This document shows positions 44,934 through 53,332 of a stretch of 64,000 nt of DNA, piece by piece. Location: the NCBI RefSeq assembly GCF_030818895.1, contig NZ_JAUTBA010000001.1, positions 310,001 to 374,000 on the forward strand, given 5' to 3'. Source of the DNA: Sphingobacterium zeae. Lineage in GTDB: Bacteria; Bacteroidota; Bacteroidia; Sphingobacteriales; Sphingobacteriaceae. Below the pieces are notes generated by a model, which was given only the letters and a program-made list of their open reading frames with translations, was not told where the DNA came from and made no database searches. Every line of letters begins with the position of its first letter. Positions within the stretch are counted from its first letter, which is position 1. A program made the translations under genes and the position numbers.

Positions 44934-44970
44934 GTTGTACAAATTTTTCCCATCAATCCGATGAGTTTTA

Positions 44971-44978
44971 CAAATTTA
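44971..44978 (-). promoter_or_regulatory. -7 promoter box of mqnD
   Basis: TAAATTTG on the minus strand, 37 bases before the mqnD start and just past the upstream membrane gene. Confidence 0.55.
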
Positions 44979-44979
44979 A

Positions 44980-45276
44980 TCAAACCGTAATTTTATGCGT
45001 TATCAGATAGATAATCATCGCCAAAAAAGTACTTGCAATAATTCCCTTTCCAAGATGATCGCTTCCCGACCGATAAGCAAAACGTAATAGCACTAAATTT
45101 ATCAGTACGGCTATGGTATAGATAGCCATAGGCTTCTCGGGTAAAAAGTGAAGTGCAAGATCCGTGAAACGTACCAATACATGAGCCAATACTGGAAATG
45201 CAGCACCGATACCCAAACCTATCCAGAAATTATTTTTCACGTTTCCGACTGCTACTCTTTTCTTCAAGATGGTCAA
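44980..45276 (-). CDS. Small three-helix membrane protein of unknown function
   Basis: The frame allows 98 residues with hydrophobic segments at about residues 18-37, 50-64 and 78-94. An ATG start at 45276 overlaps surE by 47 bases. The GTG at 45240 would cut this to 11 bases and give a tidy KNNFWIGLGIGAAFP start, so I think GTG is also plausible. I recognise no family. Confidence 0.6.
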   Translation of the reverse strand: MTILKKRVAVGNVKNNFWIGLGIGAAFPVLAHVLVRFTDLALHFLPEKPMAIYTIAVLINLVLLRFAYRSGSDHLGKGIIASTFLAMIIYLITHKITV

Positions 45277-46030
45277 AACTCCACGAATTCAGTTCAGGAA
45301 TGGCATGATGCGCCGTCATATCAAACTGTGTAGGAACGACAGATACATAGCCATTGGCTAAAGCAAAACAATCGGTATCTTCCCCTCTGTCCTGCAACAC
45401 AAATTTACCCGTTGTCCAGTAATAATCGCGATTATGTGGATCAATTCGTTCATCAAACTCTTCGACCCAATGCCCTCCAGCCTGCCTACAAATTTTAATG
45501 CCTTTAAAACCCGAAGTTTGTGGAAAATTGACATTCAACAGGGTATTTTTAGGAAGGCCGTTTGCCAGTACCTGTTCAGTAATAGATATCACATAAGGCC
45601 TGCAAGGGCTAAAATCAGCATCACGGGAAAAATTATCTAGCGAGAAGCCAATGGAAGGAATCCCTTCAATCGCTCCTTCTACCGCAGCAGACATGGTGCC
45701 GGAATACAACACATTAATGGAATTATTGAGACCATGATTAATGCCCGATACACAGATATCCGGCTTTTGACCTTTGAAAACTTTATTGACAGCAAGCTTA
45801 ACACAATCTACCGGCGTCCCTGAACACTGATACATTTCAACCCCTTCATATAAATTGATTTTATCTAAACGTAACGGCCTGCCAAGTGTGATGGCGTGCC
45901 CCATACCAGATTGTGCAGAATCTGGAGCAACGACGACAACATTTCCTATTTTCTGCATTTCCTCCAACAACACCTTGATACCTGGCGCTGTGATACCATC
46001 GTCATTAACAACTAAAATATTGGGCTTCAT
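45230..46030 (-). CDS. surE: 5'/3'-nucleotidase SurE
   Basis: The 266-residue protein has the metal-site start ILVVNDDGITAPGI (aspartates 9 and 10), VVAPDSAQSGMGHAITL, and the SGINHGLNNSINVLYSGTMSAA signature (asparagine and serine), broken here only at its end. It removes phosphate from nucleoside monophosphates and short polyphosphates, and is often linked to stationary-phase survival. It is the first gene of a surE, membrane protein, mqnD group. The end overlaps the next gene. Confidence 0.95.
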   Translation of the reverse strand: MKPNILVVNDDGITAPGIKVLLEEMQKIGNVVVVAPDSAQSGMGHAITLGRPLRLDKINLYEGVEMYQCSGTPVDCVKLAVNKVFKGQKPDICVSGINHGLNNSINVLYSGTMSAAVEGAIEGIPSIGFSLDNFSRDADFSPCRPYVISITEQVLANGLPKNTLLNVNFPQTSGFKGIKICRQAGGHWVEEFDERIDPHNRDYYWTTGKFVLQDRGEDTDCFALANGYVSVVPTQFDMTAHHAIPELNSWSFDHLEEKSSSRKREK

Positions 46031-46496
46031 ATGTAAATTATTTTTTATTCATCGGGTCAGGGTGTATATCTACCTCATTGCGATATTTCTCTATTCCCAT
46101 TTACGAAGTTAGTAAATCTGAAACCGAGATGTAAATAATATTCATACAACCACCAATTCTTCTTTCTAACTATGCGAATACTACCAACATCCTATCAAAA
46201 TAATACCAAATCTACCATTAACCCCGCTATTCAATCATCTTTATAGGGTAGTAGCAGGGGGTTAACAGGGGCGTACCCCTGTTAACCCCCTGCTATCCCC
46301 CTGCAAACCCCCTGTTATTTCCTTGTTAATATAGGAATTGGTGGCAAGTTGTTATACAAACATCCGGGCGTTAAATAGAAGCATACTGAGCAAAAATAAA
46401 ACCTAAAGGTGCTACGACATCGTTTGCGTAACATTGTATCGTTATTGATAAATATTAGCCTTAAATTTAGCATTCAAACAAAAAAATAATTCAGTT
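46031..46496. other. 466-bp intergenic region between divergent surE and kduI
   Basis: The central 46218-46320 carries the palindrome and 11-bp-period repeat described separately. A box TAAATTTA (46462-46469) with TTG at 46445-46447 may be the kduI promoter (one mismatch). No ORF or RNA gene is seen. The surE side has no exact -7 box. Confidence 0.5.
46218..46320. repeat. GC-rich 19-bp palindrome running into an 11-bp-period repeat
   Basis: AGCAGGGGGTTAACAGGGG (46253-46271) and its exact complement (46276-46294) flank a four-base centre. The right arm continues as repeats: CCCCTG words with their T at 46280, 46291, 46302 and 46313, exactly 11 bases apart. A degenerate copy TTAACCCCGCTAT lies at 46218-46230. 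It is not followed by a T-run, so it is not a simple terminator, and the flanking DNA is AT-rich. Confidence 0.9.
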
Positions 46497-47342
46497 ATGA
46501 GCGTTAATTTTGAATCCCGCTATGCAATAGGGCCCAAAGAATACAAAACTTTAGACACACAAGGATTAAGAGAAAATTTTCTAATTGAAAAAGTTTTTGA
46601 GGCAGATAAAATTCATTTTGTCTATACCCACTATGACCGCTATATGGCTGGAGGGGCGATGCCTGTCAGTTCAAAAATCAAATTAGAGACCATCTCGGCA
46701 TTATTAAAAGAACCTTACTTCCTTTCGAGAAGAGAATTGGGTATTATCAATGTCGGAGGAAACGGCCAGGTCGAAGTTGACGGTGTTACCTACGATCTGA
46801 ATACCAAAGAAGCGCTCTATATTGGACAGGGAGCTCAGGAAGTATATTTTTCAAGTAAAGATGCGGCGCAGCCCGCAAAGTTCTATTTAAACTCGACACC
46901 TGCACATTCCAGTTACCCTACTAAAAAAGTAACGAAAGAAGATGCAAATAAAATAGAATTGGGATCATTAGAAACGTCCAACCACCGCACAATTAATCAG
47001 ATGTTATTAAACAAAGTGGTACAAACTTGTCAGTTACAGATGGGGATGACCGAGTTGAAGCCTGGGTCCGTATGGAATACCATGCCATCGCATACACACG
47101 ATCGCCGTATGGAAGTTTATTTCTATTTTGAATTACCCGAAGGACAGGCTGTATCGCATTTCATGGGGCCTATTGATGAAACAAGACATATTTGGATGCA
47201 AAACGATCAAGCTGTCATTTCACCGCCATGGTCTATTCACTCAGGAGCGGGCACTTCAAATTACACCTTCATATGGGGCATGGCCGGCGAAAATCTAGAT
47301 TATGATGATATGGACAAATGTGCTATTACCGAATTGAAGTGA
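46497..47342 (+). CDS. kduI: 5-dehydro-4-deoxy-D-glucuronate isomerase
   Basis: The 281-residue cupin-type enzyme has zinc ligands in MPSHTHDRRMEVYFYF (His-x-His and Glu near residues 197-205) and the last His in PPWSIHSGAGTSNY. It converts 5-dehydro-4-deoxy-D-glucuronate, made from unsaturated uronic acids by polysaccharide lyases, to 3-deoxy-D-glycero-2,5-hexodiulosonate, the KduD substrate. Length equals the family norm. It is first in a three-gene operon with DUF4861 and kduD. Confidence 0.96.
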   Translation: MSVNFESRYAIGPKEYKTLDTQGLRENFLIEKVFEADKIHFVYTHYDRYMAGGAMPVSSKIKLETISALLKEPYFLSRRELGIINVGGNGQVEVDGVTYDLNTKEALYIGQGAQEVYFSSKDAAQPAKFYLNSTPAHSSYPTKKVTKEDANKIELGSLETSNHRTINQMLLNKVVQTCQLQMGMTELKPGSVWNTMPSHTHDRRMEVYFYFELPEGQAVSHFMGPIDETRHIWMQNDQAVISPPWSIHSGAGTSNYTFIWGMAGENLDYDDMDKCAITELK

Positions 47343-47343
47343 T

Positions 47344-48465
47344 ATGAAAAAATTATTCGTATTAAGTTTAGCGCTTGGGCTTTCAACGGTTGCCTTATCG
47401 CAGAATAACAAAACAATTACCGTAAGCAACCCCAGTGCTAGCACTAGAACGGAGCTGATCAGTATTCCCTATGCAACCTTCGAAAAACATTTCGATCTAA
47501 AGGGTGCTGTGTTTACAATTGTCGATAAGGATCAAAAAGAATTCGCTTATCAGCTTGAAAAATTAGGAAAGACCACTGTACAAAACGTATTGATCCAGGT
47601 GGCCATCGCACCCAAAAGTTCCTTGACATTTGGTGTAAATGGCAGTAAGCCCACAGCATTTGCTGCCAAAACCTACGCGAGATATATCCCCGAGCGGAAG
47701 GATGATTTTGCTTGGGAAAATGACATTGCAGCATTCAGAGCCTATGGAAAGGCACTAGAGGGTAGTTCCGAAGATGCACAAGGTTTTGATTTTTGGGCAA
47801 AAAGGACCAATGATCTTGTTATTGATGAATGGTATAAAACCGGCGATTATCACGCTGATCACGGAAAAGGCTTAGACTATTATTCCGTCGGACAAACATT
47901 AGGGGTTGGCGACGCAACGCCATTCTTTGGCCAAGAGGTCGTGTACCATAAACATTATCGCCAGTACGAGGTATTAGATAATGGTCCATTACGCACTACA
48001 TTCAAGCTTATTCATGAGCCTGAGCGTGTAAAAGGCCAGCAGTTACAAGTTGAAAAAACGATTTCTTTAGACGCTGGCAGCCAGTTAAATAAAATAAGCT
48101 ATTCGATCAAAAACACAACGTCGGGTTCCACTCCAGTTGTGGTGGGAATCGCTAAAAGAAAAGAGGAAAAACCTCAAGTTTTAAACGATGAAAAAAATGG
48201 AATTTTAGCGTATTGGGAGCCTGCCGAAGGGGACAAGATTACAGGCACTGCAGTTATTCTTCCAGGTGTAAAGTATGTATTTAAGGATAGCCCAAAACAA
48301 TTTTTACTAGCAACAACGGTGAAAAACAATAAACCCCTTATTTATTTTACAGGTGCTGCTTTCAACAAAGCTGGTAAAATAACAAGTTTTGACCAGTGGC
48401 AGTCCTATGTCAAAACATTCAGAAATAATTTAGATCAACCATTAACAATAAAATATTCAAAATAA
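47344..48465 (+). CDS. DUF4861 family secreted protein, uronate operon
   Basis: The 373-residue protein has a signal peptide ending in STVALS. The domain runs to the end: TISVSNPSAS-like start, AFAAKTYARYIPERKDDFAWEN, and LIYFTGAAFNKAGKI near the C-terminus. DUF4861 proteins occur with polysaccharide-lyase and kdu genes in Bacteroidota; I do not know an experimentally fixed activity. Position between kduI (1-base gap) and kduD (1-base overlap) suggests handling of unsaturated uronate oligosaccharides in the periplasm. That role is inference. Confidence 0.82.
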   Translation: MKKLFVLSLALGLSTVALSQNNKTITVSNPSASTRTELISIPYATFEKHFDLKGAVFTIVDKDQKEFAYQLEKLGKTTVQNVLIQVAIAPKSSLTFGVNGSKPTAFAAKTYARYIPERKDDFAWENDIAAFRAYGKALEGSSEDAQGFDFWAKRTNDLVIDEWYKTGDYHADHGKGLDYYSVGQTLGVGDATPFFGQEVVYHKHYRQYEVLDNGPLRTTFKLIHEPERVKGQQLQVEKTISLDAGSQLNKISYSIKNTTSGSTPVVVGIAKRKEEKPQVLNDEKNGILAYWEPAEGDKITGTAVILPGVKYVFKDSPKQFLLATTVKNNKPLIYFTGAAFNKAGKITSFDQWQSYVKTFRNNLDQPLTIKYSK

Positions 48466-49235
48466 TGTCCATACTGCAATCTTTTGATTTGAGCGGAAAA
48501 GTAGCCTTGGTGACTGGCTGCAAAAGAGGAATTGGCAAGGCAATTGCCGAGGCATTGGCTGAAGCCGGAGCAGATATTATTGGGGTCTCAGCGACCTTAG
48601 AAATTGAAGGCTCTGCAGTAGAAAAATCCGTAAAAGCATTGGGCAAAAATTTCTATGCCTATCAGTGCGATTTTTCTAAGCGGACAGCGCTTTACAGCTT
48701 TATTGAGAAAGTAAAATCAGACCATCCAACGATCGATATTCTGTGTAACAATGCTGGAAATATACTCCGAAAACCAGCCGCTGAACATCCGGATGAATAC
48801 TGGGATGAAATCATCGAAATCAATCAAAATGCGCAATTTATATTAACCCGCGAAATTGGGAAGGATATGATTTCACGTGGAACTGGAAAGATCATATTTA
48901 CAGCGTCTTTATTAACGTTCCAAGGAGGTATCAATGTTCCAGGATATGCTGCCTCGAAAGGTGCCATAGGATCTATGGTCAAGGCTTTTGCTAATGAGTG
49001 GGCATCCAAAGGTGTCAATGTAAACGGATTCGCCCCAGGCTATATTGCTACGGACAATACCGAGGCCCTTAGAGAAGATCCCGAACGTTCGAAGTCCATT
49101 TTGAGTCGTATCCCTGCAGGCCGCTGGGGAACACCGGATGATTTTAAAGGACCGGCTGTATTCCTAGCTTCCAGAGCTTCCGACTATGTCCATGGAACCA
49201 TTCTTACCGTAGATGGTGGTTGGATGGGGAGATAA
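48465..49235 (+). CDS. kduD: 2-dehydro-3-deoxy-D-gluconate 5-dehydrogenase
   Basis: The 256-residue short-chain dehydrogenase has the NAD(P) motif VTGCKRGIGKAIAEAL, the NNAG motif near residue 91, and the catalytic YAASK near residue 162. The C-terminal pattern IPAGRWGTPDDFKGPAVF with VDGGWMGR is typical of KduD. It reduces 3-deoxy-D-glycero-2,5-hexodiulosonate to 2-dehydro-3-deoxygluconate, which then enters the KDG kinase/aldolase route. The start overlaps the DUF4861 stop codon (TAATG), so translation is coupled. Confidence 0.95.
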   Translation: MSILQSFDLSGKVALVTGCKRGIGKAIAEALAEAGADIIGVSATLEIEGSAVEKSVKALGKNFYAYQCDFSKRTALYSFIEKVKSDHPTIDILCNNAGNILRKPAAEHPDEYWDEIIEINQNAQFILTREIGKDMISRGTGKIIFTASLLTFQGGINVPGYAASKGAIGSMVKAFANEWASKGVNVNGFAPGYIATDNTEALREDPERSKSILSRIPAGRWGTPDDFKGPAVFLASRASDYVHGTILTVDGGWMGR

Positions 49236-49269
49236 ATGATCAATCAATAGTAGATTAGTTTGTTTTAAA

Positions 49270-49300
49270 AGTCTTTATCTCTCGGGATAAAGGCTTTTTT
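49270..49300 (+). terminator. Terminator of the kdu operon
   Basis: An 11-bp stem with G-U pairs (AGTCTTTATC against GGATAAAGGCT), then six T residues. It lies between converging genes. Confidence 0.8.
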
Positions 49301-49317
49301 CCTTAAAATGTCTGTTT

Positions 49318-50181
49318 TCAACGGCTATCAAGAACTTTCATGCCCGTCTTTGATCCAAAGGAATCATGAGAGTTTTTTACGGTTCTAAATCCCAGATTGC
49401 TAAACGATGCATTTGGATGTACAGAACCTATATAAACGGTATTGAAAGCTGCACAGCTATTTTTACTACACCACCAAGAGCCTCCACGGGCGTGGGCAAC
49501 AGAACGGTCGCCATCTCTTTCAAGCCTTCCGGTGCAAAACTCAAAAACATTTCCGAAGATATCATAAAGCCCCCATGGATTGGGTTTGAATTTTCCAACA
49601 GGTGAAGTATAAAGATAACCATCGGAATAATCGGCTTTCAAATGATCTTTTCCATGCCAAACATTGGCATAATCGACCATATTCTCCTTAGTGAAACCGT
49701 CGAAATAGGGGCCTTCGCTTCCTGCCCTAGCCGCCACCTCCCATTCGTCAAAAGAGGGCAATCTGCAATCTGCCCATGTACAATAGGCCAGCACATCTTT
49801 ATAGGAGATACAGGTAACAGGATGATCCATTTTGGTTTCGATTCCGCCGCGACTTATACCATTAGGAAAGCGCCAATAAGCCGTACTATCCTGTAGCCAA
49901 CGAAACTCCGCCAAGCCAGGCTCAAAGACCATGGCATTGTGATAACGTTCCGCTAAGGTCTTATAGCCTGTAGCTAGAATAAATTTCTCAAATTCAGCGT
50001 TCGTCAGCTCAAACTCCGAGATCCAAAAGGAATCAATATGTACAACCCTTTTCGGATTTTCTACACTGCTTACTTCACCCAAATGATAATTTCCTGCTGG
50101 AATTTGGATATATTTTCCAGCTTGCGCTTCACAACGGAGATATAAAAAAATCATAGCGATCACATAGCACAGCTTTTTCAT
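49318..50181 (-). CDS. Formylglycine-generating-enzyme family protein, secreted
   Basis: The product is 287 residues from the ATG at 50181, which gives a signal peptide (IAMIFLYLRCEAQA). The FGE-sulfatase domain has YIQIPAGNYHLGE, EFELTNAEFEKFI, PVTCISYKDVLAYCTWADCR, RLPSFDEWEVAARAG and NPWGLYDIFGNVFEFC. Near the C-terminus GGSWWCSKNSCAAF keeps the cysteine pair C238 and C243 spaced C-x4-C, as the copper-binding cysteines of true FGE. It could therefore convert sulfatase active-site cysteine to formylglycine rather than be one of the many cysteine-less relatives. No sulfatase gene is in the window. It converges with kduD. Confidence 0.82.
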   Translation of the reverse strand: MKKLCYVIAMIFLYLRCEAQAGKYIQIPAGNYHLGEVSSVENPKRVVHIDSFWISEFELTNAEFEKFILATGYKTLAERYHNAMVFEPGLAEFRWLQDSTAYWRFPNGISRGGIETKMDHPVTCISYKDVLAYCTWADCRLPSFDEWEVAARAGSEGPYFDGFTKENMVDYANVWHGKDHLKADYSDGYLYTSPVGKFKPNPWGLYDIFGNVFEFCTGRLERDGDRSVAHARGGSWWCSKNSCAAFNTVYIGSVHPNASFSNLGFRTVKNSHDSFGSKTGMKVLDSR

Positions 50182-50278
50182 ACTCCTTAGCATTTGTTAT
50201 AACATACTTTCACTGCTTCTATACTATACCTTTTATTTGACCCTATTTATCATACTGCGATTTTTAAAACCGAATCGC

Positions 50279-51034
50279 TTATTTACCTTTTCTATCTTTG
50301 TAATAATTCAGGGCCCGTTTAAAGATCAAAGCCTCATTCTCTTTATTATAGTTTAGATAAGCGTAATAGTTGCTATTTTCACCATATAGCTTTGTAAAAG
50401 AAGTAGACGTTGTAAATTCCTGATATTCGCCACGCTTCATGAGTAACATCAGCAACGTCAACGCATCTTTATCTTTTGGTGTTTTCTTGGCATAATCAAT
50501 AATAAAAGGTATCATTTCCCAAGCATTGATCTCCGCTAGTGCATGCTTATAATTTACTCCCATTCGTTTGCTCCGGAGCACAGATTCCTGGATAAGCTTC
50601 ATTACTGAATCCCTATTTTCATTTAAAAAACCGGTCTGTCTTTGAGACCAGGAAGTTTCATTAAAACCGTCCAATAATGTTCCAAATATTTTTTTTTCCA
50701 CTTGAGTCTGATACTCAGGTATAGCGCAATTCTGCGCATATAGTTCTGCATGAATCATGGTATAGGTAAACTTTTCGCGCAGTGATAACCTGCTGAAATC
50801 TGTTGCTGGAATGGCATTTATACTGGCATCGGTTGTTTCGTTATCTTCCTGAGGAATAATCTTGGCAATTAATGCTTTTACTTTGGTCAGACCATAGGGT
50901 GGTATGGTCATTTTACTACGCATTTCAATCGCAGCAGGATCCATATAAAGTTCATTTTCATCCTCTTGAGCCGTTTGCGCAGAAACATTCATCCAAAACA
51001 AGAAAGAAATAAAAAATAAAATTCCCCTTTTCAT
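50279..51034 (-). CDS. Secreted protein of unknown function
   Basis: The 251-residue protein has a signal peptide (LFWMNVSAQT). The mature part is helical, with SLREKFTYTMIHAELYAQNC and later DALTLLMLLMKRGEYQEF; a pattern of repeated helix pairs suggests a TPR-like or all-alpha fold. I recognise no catalytic motif. It lies alone between the FGE gene and nadD on the same strand, with gaps of 85 and 186 bases. Confidence 0.65.
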   Translation of the reverse strand: MKRGILFFISFLFWMNVSAQTAQEDENELYMDPAAIEMRSKMTIPPYGLTKVKALIAKIIPQEDNETTDASINAIPATDFSRLSLREKFTYTMIHAELYAQNCAIPEYQTQVEKKIFGTLLDGFNETSWSQRQTGFLNENRDSVMKLIQESVLRSKRMGVNYKHALAEINAWEMIPFIIDYAKKTPKDKDALTLLMLLMKRGEYQEFTTSTSFTKLYGENSNYYAYLNYNKENEALIFKRALNYYKDRKGK

Positions 51035-51158
51035 AACGTATGATTTGTTGTATTTTAAAAATAAAGAAATTATTGCTACAAAAACTATTCCTTTTATATG
51101 CTATTATCTGCTAGGTTCCGGTTCCGCCTACCGTATTTACAATGATCCCATGCTGTAT

Positions 51159-51191
51159 AAAAAAAAGCCCCAGATTTAATGAAACCCGGGG
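51159..51191 (-). terminator. Terminator of the yicC-gmk-nadD unit
   Basis: A 10-bp stem with G-U pairs (51168-51177 with 51182-51191), and a run of eight T residues on the minus strand. Confidence 0.85.
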
Positions 51192-51220
51192 ATAGTATAT
51201 TTTATGTATACGTTTATATA

Positions 51221-51796
51221 TCAAGAATATAAACCTTTTTTATCGATAAACTCAATCACCTTTTGGGGTGTAAAAAATTGAATATTTTTATTTTCTTTAA
51301 TGGCTCTTCGTAAAAAAGTAGATGACAATTCCATTAATGGAGTATCCGTCAGTGTGATAGCGGGGTGATCTTTAAATTTTTCGGTATCGTACCCAGGCCT
51401 TGGATAAACATAAATCTGATAATCACGCAAGATAATATCTGCATTCTTCCACTTCGCTAAAGAATCCAAATTATCTTGTCCCATGAGCAGTACAAATTCC
51501 CTGTTTGGATATTTTTCTTTAAGATGTGTTAATGTATCAATTGTATAGGACGGTATTGGTAAATGGAACTCAACATCACAGACCCGTAAATGATCACAAT
51601 CTTCCAACGCTAGATTTAACATTTCTAATCGGTCGTATGGATCTGCCAAGGTAGATTTCTTTTTAAATGGATTCTGTGGAGAGACCACAAACCAAACTTC
51701 ATCCAACCCAGTAAAATTGGCCATATAATTGGCTATAATCAAATGCCCTATGTGCACTGGATTAAAAGATCCGAAGAACAAACCAATCTTTCGCAT
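51221..51796 (-). CDS. nadD: Nicotinate-nucleotide adenylyltransferase
   Basis: The product is 191 residues from the ATG at 51796, which gives the standard NadD start MRKIGLFFGSFNPVHIGHL (nucleotide-binding HxGH) and avoids overlap with gmk. Other signs are VSPQNPFKKK, FVLLMGQDNLDSLAKWKN and the C-terminal SSTFLRRAIKE. It adenylylates nicotinate mononucleotide in NAD synthesis. It is the last gene of an operon with yicC and gmk. Confidence 0.96.
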   Translation of the reverse strand: MRKIGLFFGSFNPVHIGHLIIANYMANFTGLDEVWFVVSPQNPFKKKSTLADPYDRLEMLNLALEDCDHLRVCDVEFHLPIPSYTIDTLTHLKEKYPNREFVLLMGQDNLDSLAKWKNADIILRDYQIYVYPRPGYDTEKFKDHPAITLTDTPLMELSSTFLRRAIKENKNIQFFTPQKVIEFIDKKGLYS

Positions 51797-51800
51797 GAAT

Positions 51801-52370
51801 TTATTTATTGATAAATTCCATGACAATATCTTCAGCTTCGGCACAGGCTGTAGCTAAATCAAAATTCTTCAAGATAACATCAAATTTATTGGCATAGGTA
51901 AGTTCCAATTCGGCCTTAGCAAAGCGTTCTTTTAATTTATCCTCAGAATCCGTTCCTCTTCCTGTCAAACGTTCTTTAAGAACTTCCAGTGACGGCGGTT
52001 GGACGAAAATAGAAATCGCCTGTTCAGGAAATTTTGATTTTAAACGTAATCCACCGACGACATCGATATCAAAAATAACATGTTTACCCTCTTTCCAGAT
52101 ACGTTCTATTTCCGAACGCAAAGTTCCATAAAATGTTCCAGAATATACTTCTTCAAATTCAATGAACTCTTGTTTCGCTACTTTATGTAAAAATTCTTCT
52201 TTGGACATAAAATAGTAATCTTTTCCATTCACTTCCTGTCCTCTTGGGTCACGGGTACTTGCTGAAATGGAAAACTCGATCTTATCACCATGTTTACTTA
52301 AAAGATCTCTTACTATTGTTGTTTTTCCAGCTCCCGACGGTGCTGAGAAAATAATTAATTTACCGCTCAT
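51801..52370 (-). CDS. gmk: Guanylate kinase
   Basis: The 189-residue protein has the P-loop SAPSGAGKTTIV (residues 8-19), the GMP-binding region STRDPRGQEVNGKDYYFMS and FIEFEEVYSGTFYGT, and the lid region RLTGRGTDSEDKLKERF. It converts GMP to GDP. It starts two bases after the yicC stop codon. Confidence 0.97.
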   Translation of the reverse strand: MSGKLIIFSAPSGAGKTTIVRDLLSKHGDKIEFSISASTRDPRGQEVNGKDYYFMSKEEFLHKVAKQEFIEFEEVYSGTFYGTLRSEIERIWKEGKHVIFDIDVVGGLRLKSKFPEQAISIFVQPPSLEVLKERLTGRGTDSEDKLKERFAKAELELTYANKFDVILKNFDLATACAEAEDIVMEFINK

Positions 52371-52372
52371 TC

Positions 52373-53248
52373 TTACAATACGTTGAGCAATTGCTCTTTT
52401 ATTTTTTCCAATTCTTCTTTCATTCTGACCACAATCTGCTGAATGCTGGCATGATTTGCTTTAGAACCAAGGGTATTGATTTCCCGACCCATTTCTTGTG
52501 AAATAAAACCTAATTTTTTTCCGTTTGAATCGGCTGAATCAAACGCTTTCAAAAAGTAGTTGCAATGGGAACGCAGCCTGACTTTTTCTTCGGTCACATC
52601 CAATTTGTCGATGTAGTACACCAGTTCCTGTTCGAATCTATTTTGATCAACATTTTCTTTGCCAATGGTGTCATTCAAAAATTGCTCGATACGCTGTCTG
52701 ATCAAAGGTATACGCTCAACTTCCAACAATTCTACTTCGGCAAGATAAGCTAAGATTAGCTCCGCGCGCTTTTTCAGGTCTCCGGCTAGTACATTTCCCT
52801 CATCCTCACGGAAGGTATTGAAGCGTTTTACGGCATCATAAAAAGCATCCATCAATACTTTAGCCTCTTCATCATCGACCGAATCATCATTGTTGGTAAT
52901 TACCTCCGGCATATTTAATGCAAGTTCAAACAGATTGACATTCGTATCATTGAGTTCCACAGCAATTTGCTGCAACTGACTATAGTATTTTTTGAGTAAA
53001 TCAGCATTAATGGAAGAAGCTTTAGCGGTTTGATCCGTGTATTCAACCATCACAGTCAGGTTCACTTTACCTCGCTCAATAAGTTTACTACATTCAGTAC
53101 GCAGGGTCAATTCCTTGTCCGAAACGATTTTGGGCAAGCGAAGATTTAATTCAAGAAATTTTGAATTTAAGGACTTTATTTCGACACTATATTTGACTAT
53201 ACCGTTATCGGCAGATGCAGTGCCATATCCTGTCATGGATTTTATCAT
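52373..53248 (-). CDS. yicC: YicC-family endoribonuclease-like protein
   Basis: The product is 291 residues from the ATG at 53248 (MIKSMTGYGTASADNG), the family's conserved N-terminus. The C-terminal DUF1732 part has RFEQELVYYIDKLDVTEEK and KKLGFISQEMGREINTLGSKA. YicC is described as an RNase affecting small RNA turnover in E. coli. It is typically next to gmk, as here. The promoter box TACCTTTG lies three bases before this ATG, which rules out the longer start and predicts a leaderless mRNA. Confidence 0.93.
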   Translation of the reverse strand: MIKSMTGYGTASADNGIVKYSVEIKSLNSKFLELNLRLPKIVSDKELTLRTECSKLIERGKVNLTVMVEYTDQTAKASSINADLLKKYYSQLQQIAVELNDTNVNLFELALNMPEVITNNDDSVDDEEAKVLMDAFYDAVKRFNTFREDEGNVLAGDLKKRAELILAYLAEVELLEVERIPLIRQRIEQFLNDTIGKENVDQNRFEQELVYYIDKLDVTEEKVRLRSHCNYFLKAFDSADSNGKKLGFISQEMGREINTLGSKANHASIQQIVVRMKEELEKIKEQLLNVL

Positions 53249-53251
53249 ATG

Positions 53252-53259
53252 CAAAGGTA
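53252..53259 (-). promoter_or_regulatory. -7 promoter box of the yicC operon
   Basis: TACCTTTG on the minus strand, identical to the box at 13330 and only three bases before the yicC ATG. Confidence 0.75.
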
Positions 53260-53332
53260 TGACTTTTCAGTAAAAATTGAATACCCTAAAGGGATTAATT
53301 GCTGATACTCCCTAAATTAAGGCTCGTCTTAT

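Noticed and set aside
46253..46294. Intrinsic terminator for surE or kduI
   Set aside because: It lies upstream of both genes and lacks a T-run on either strand.
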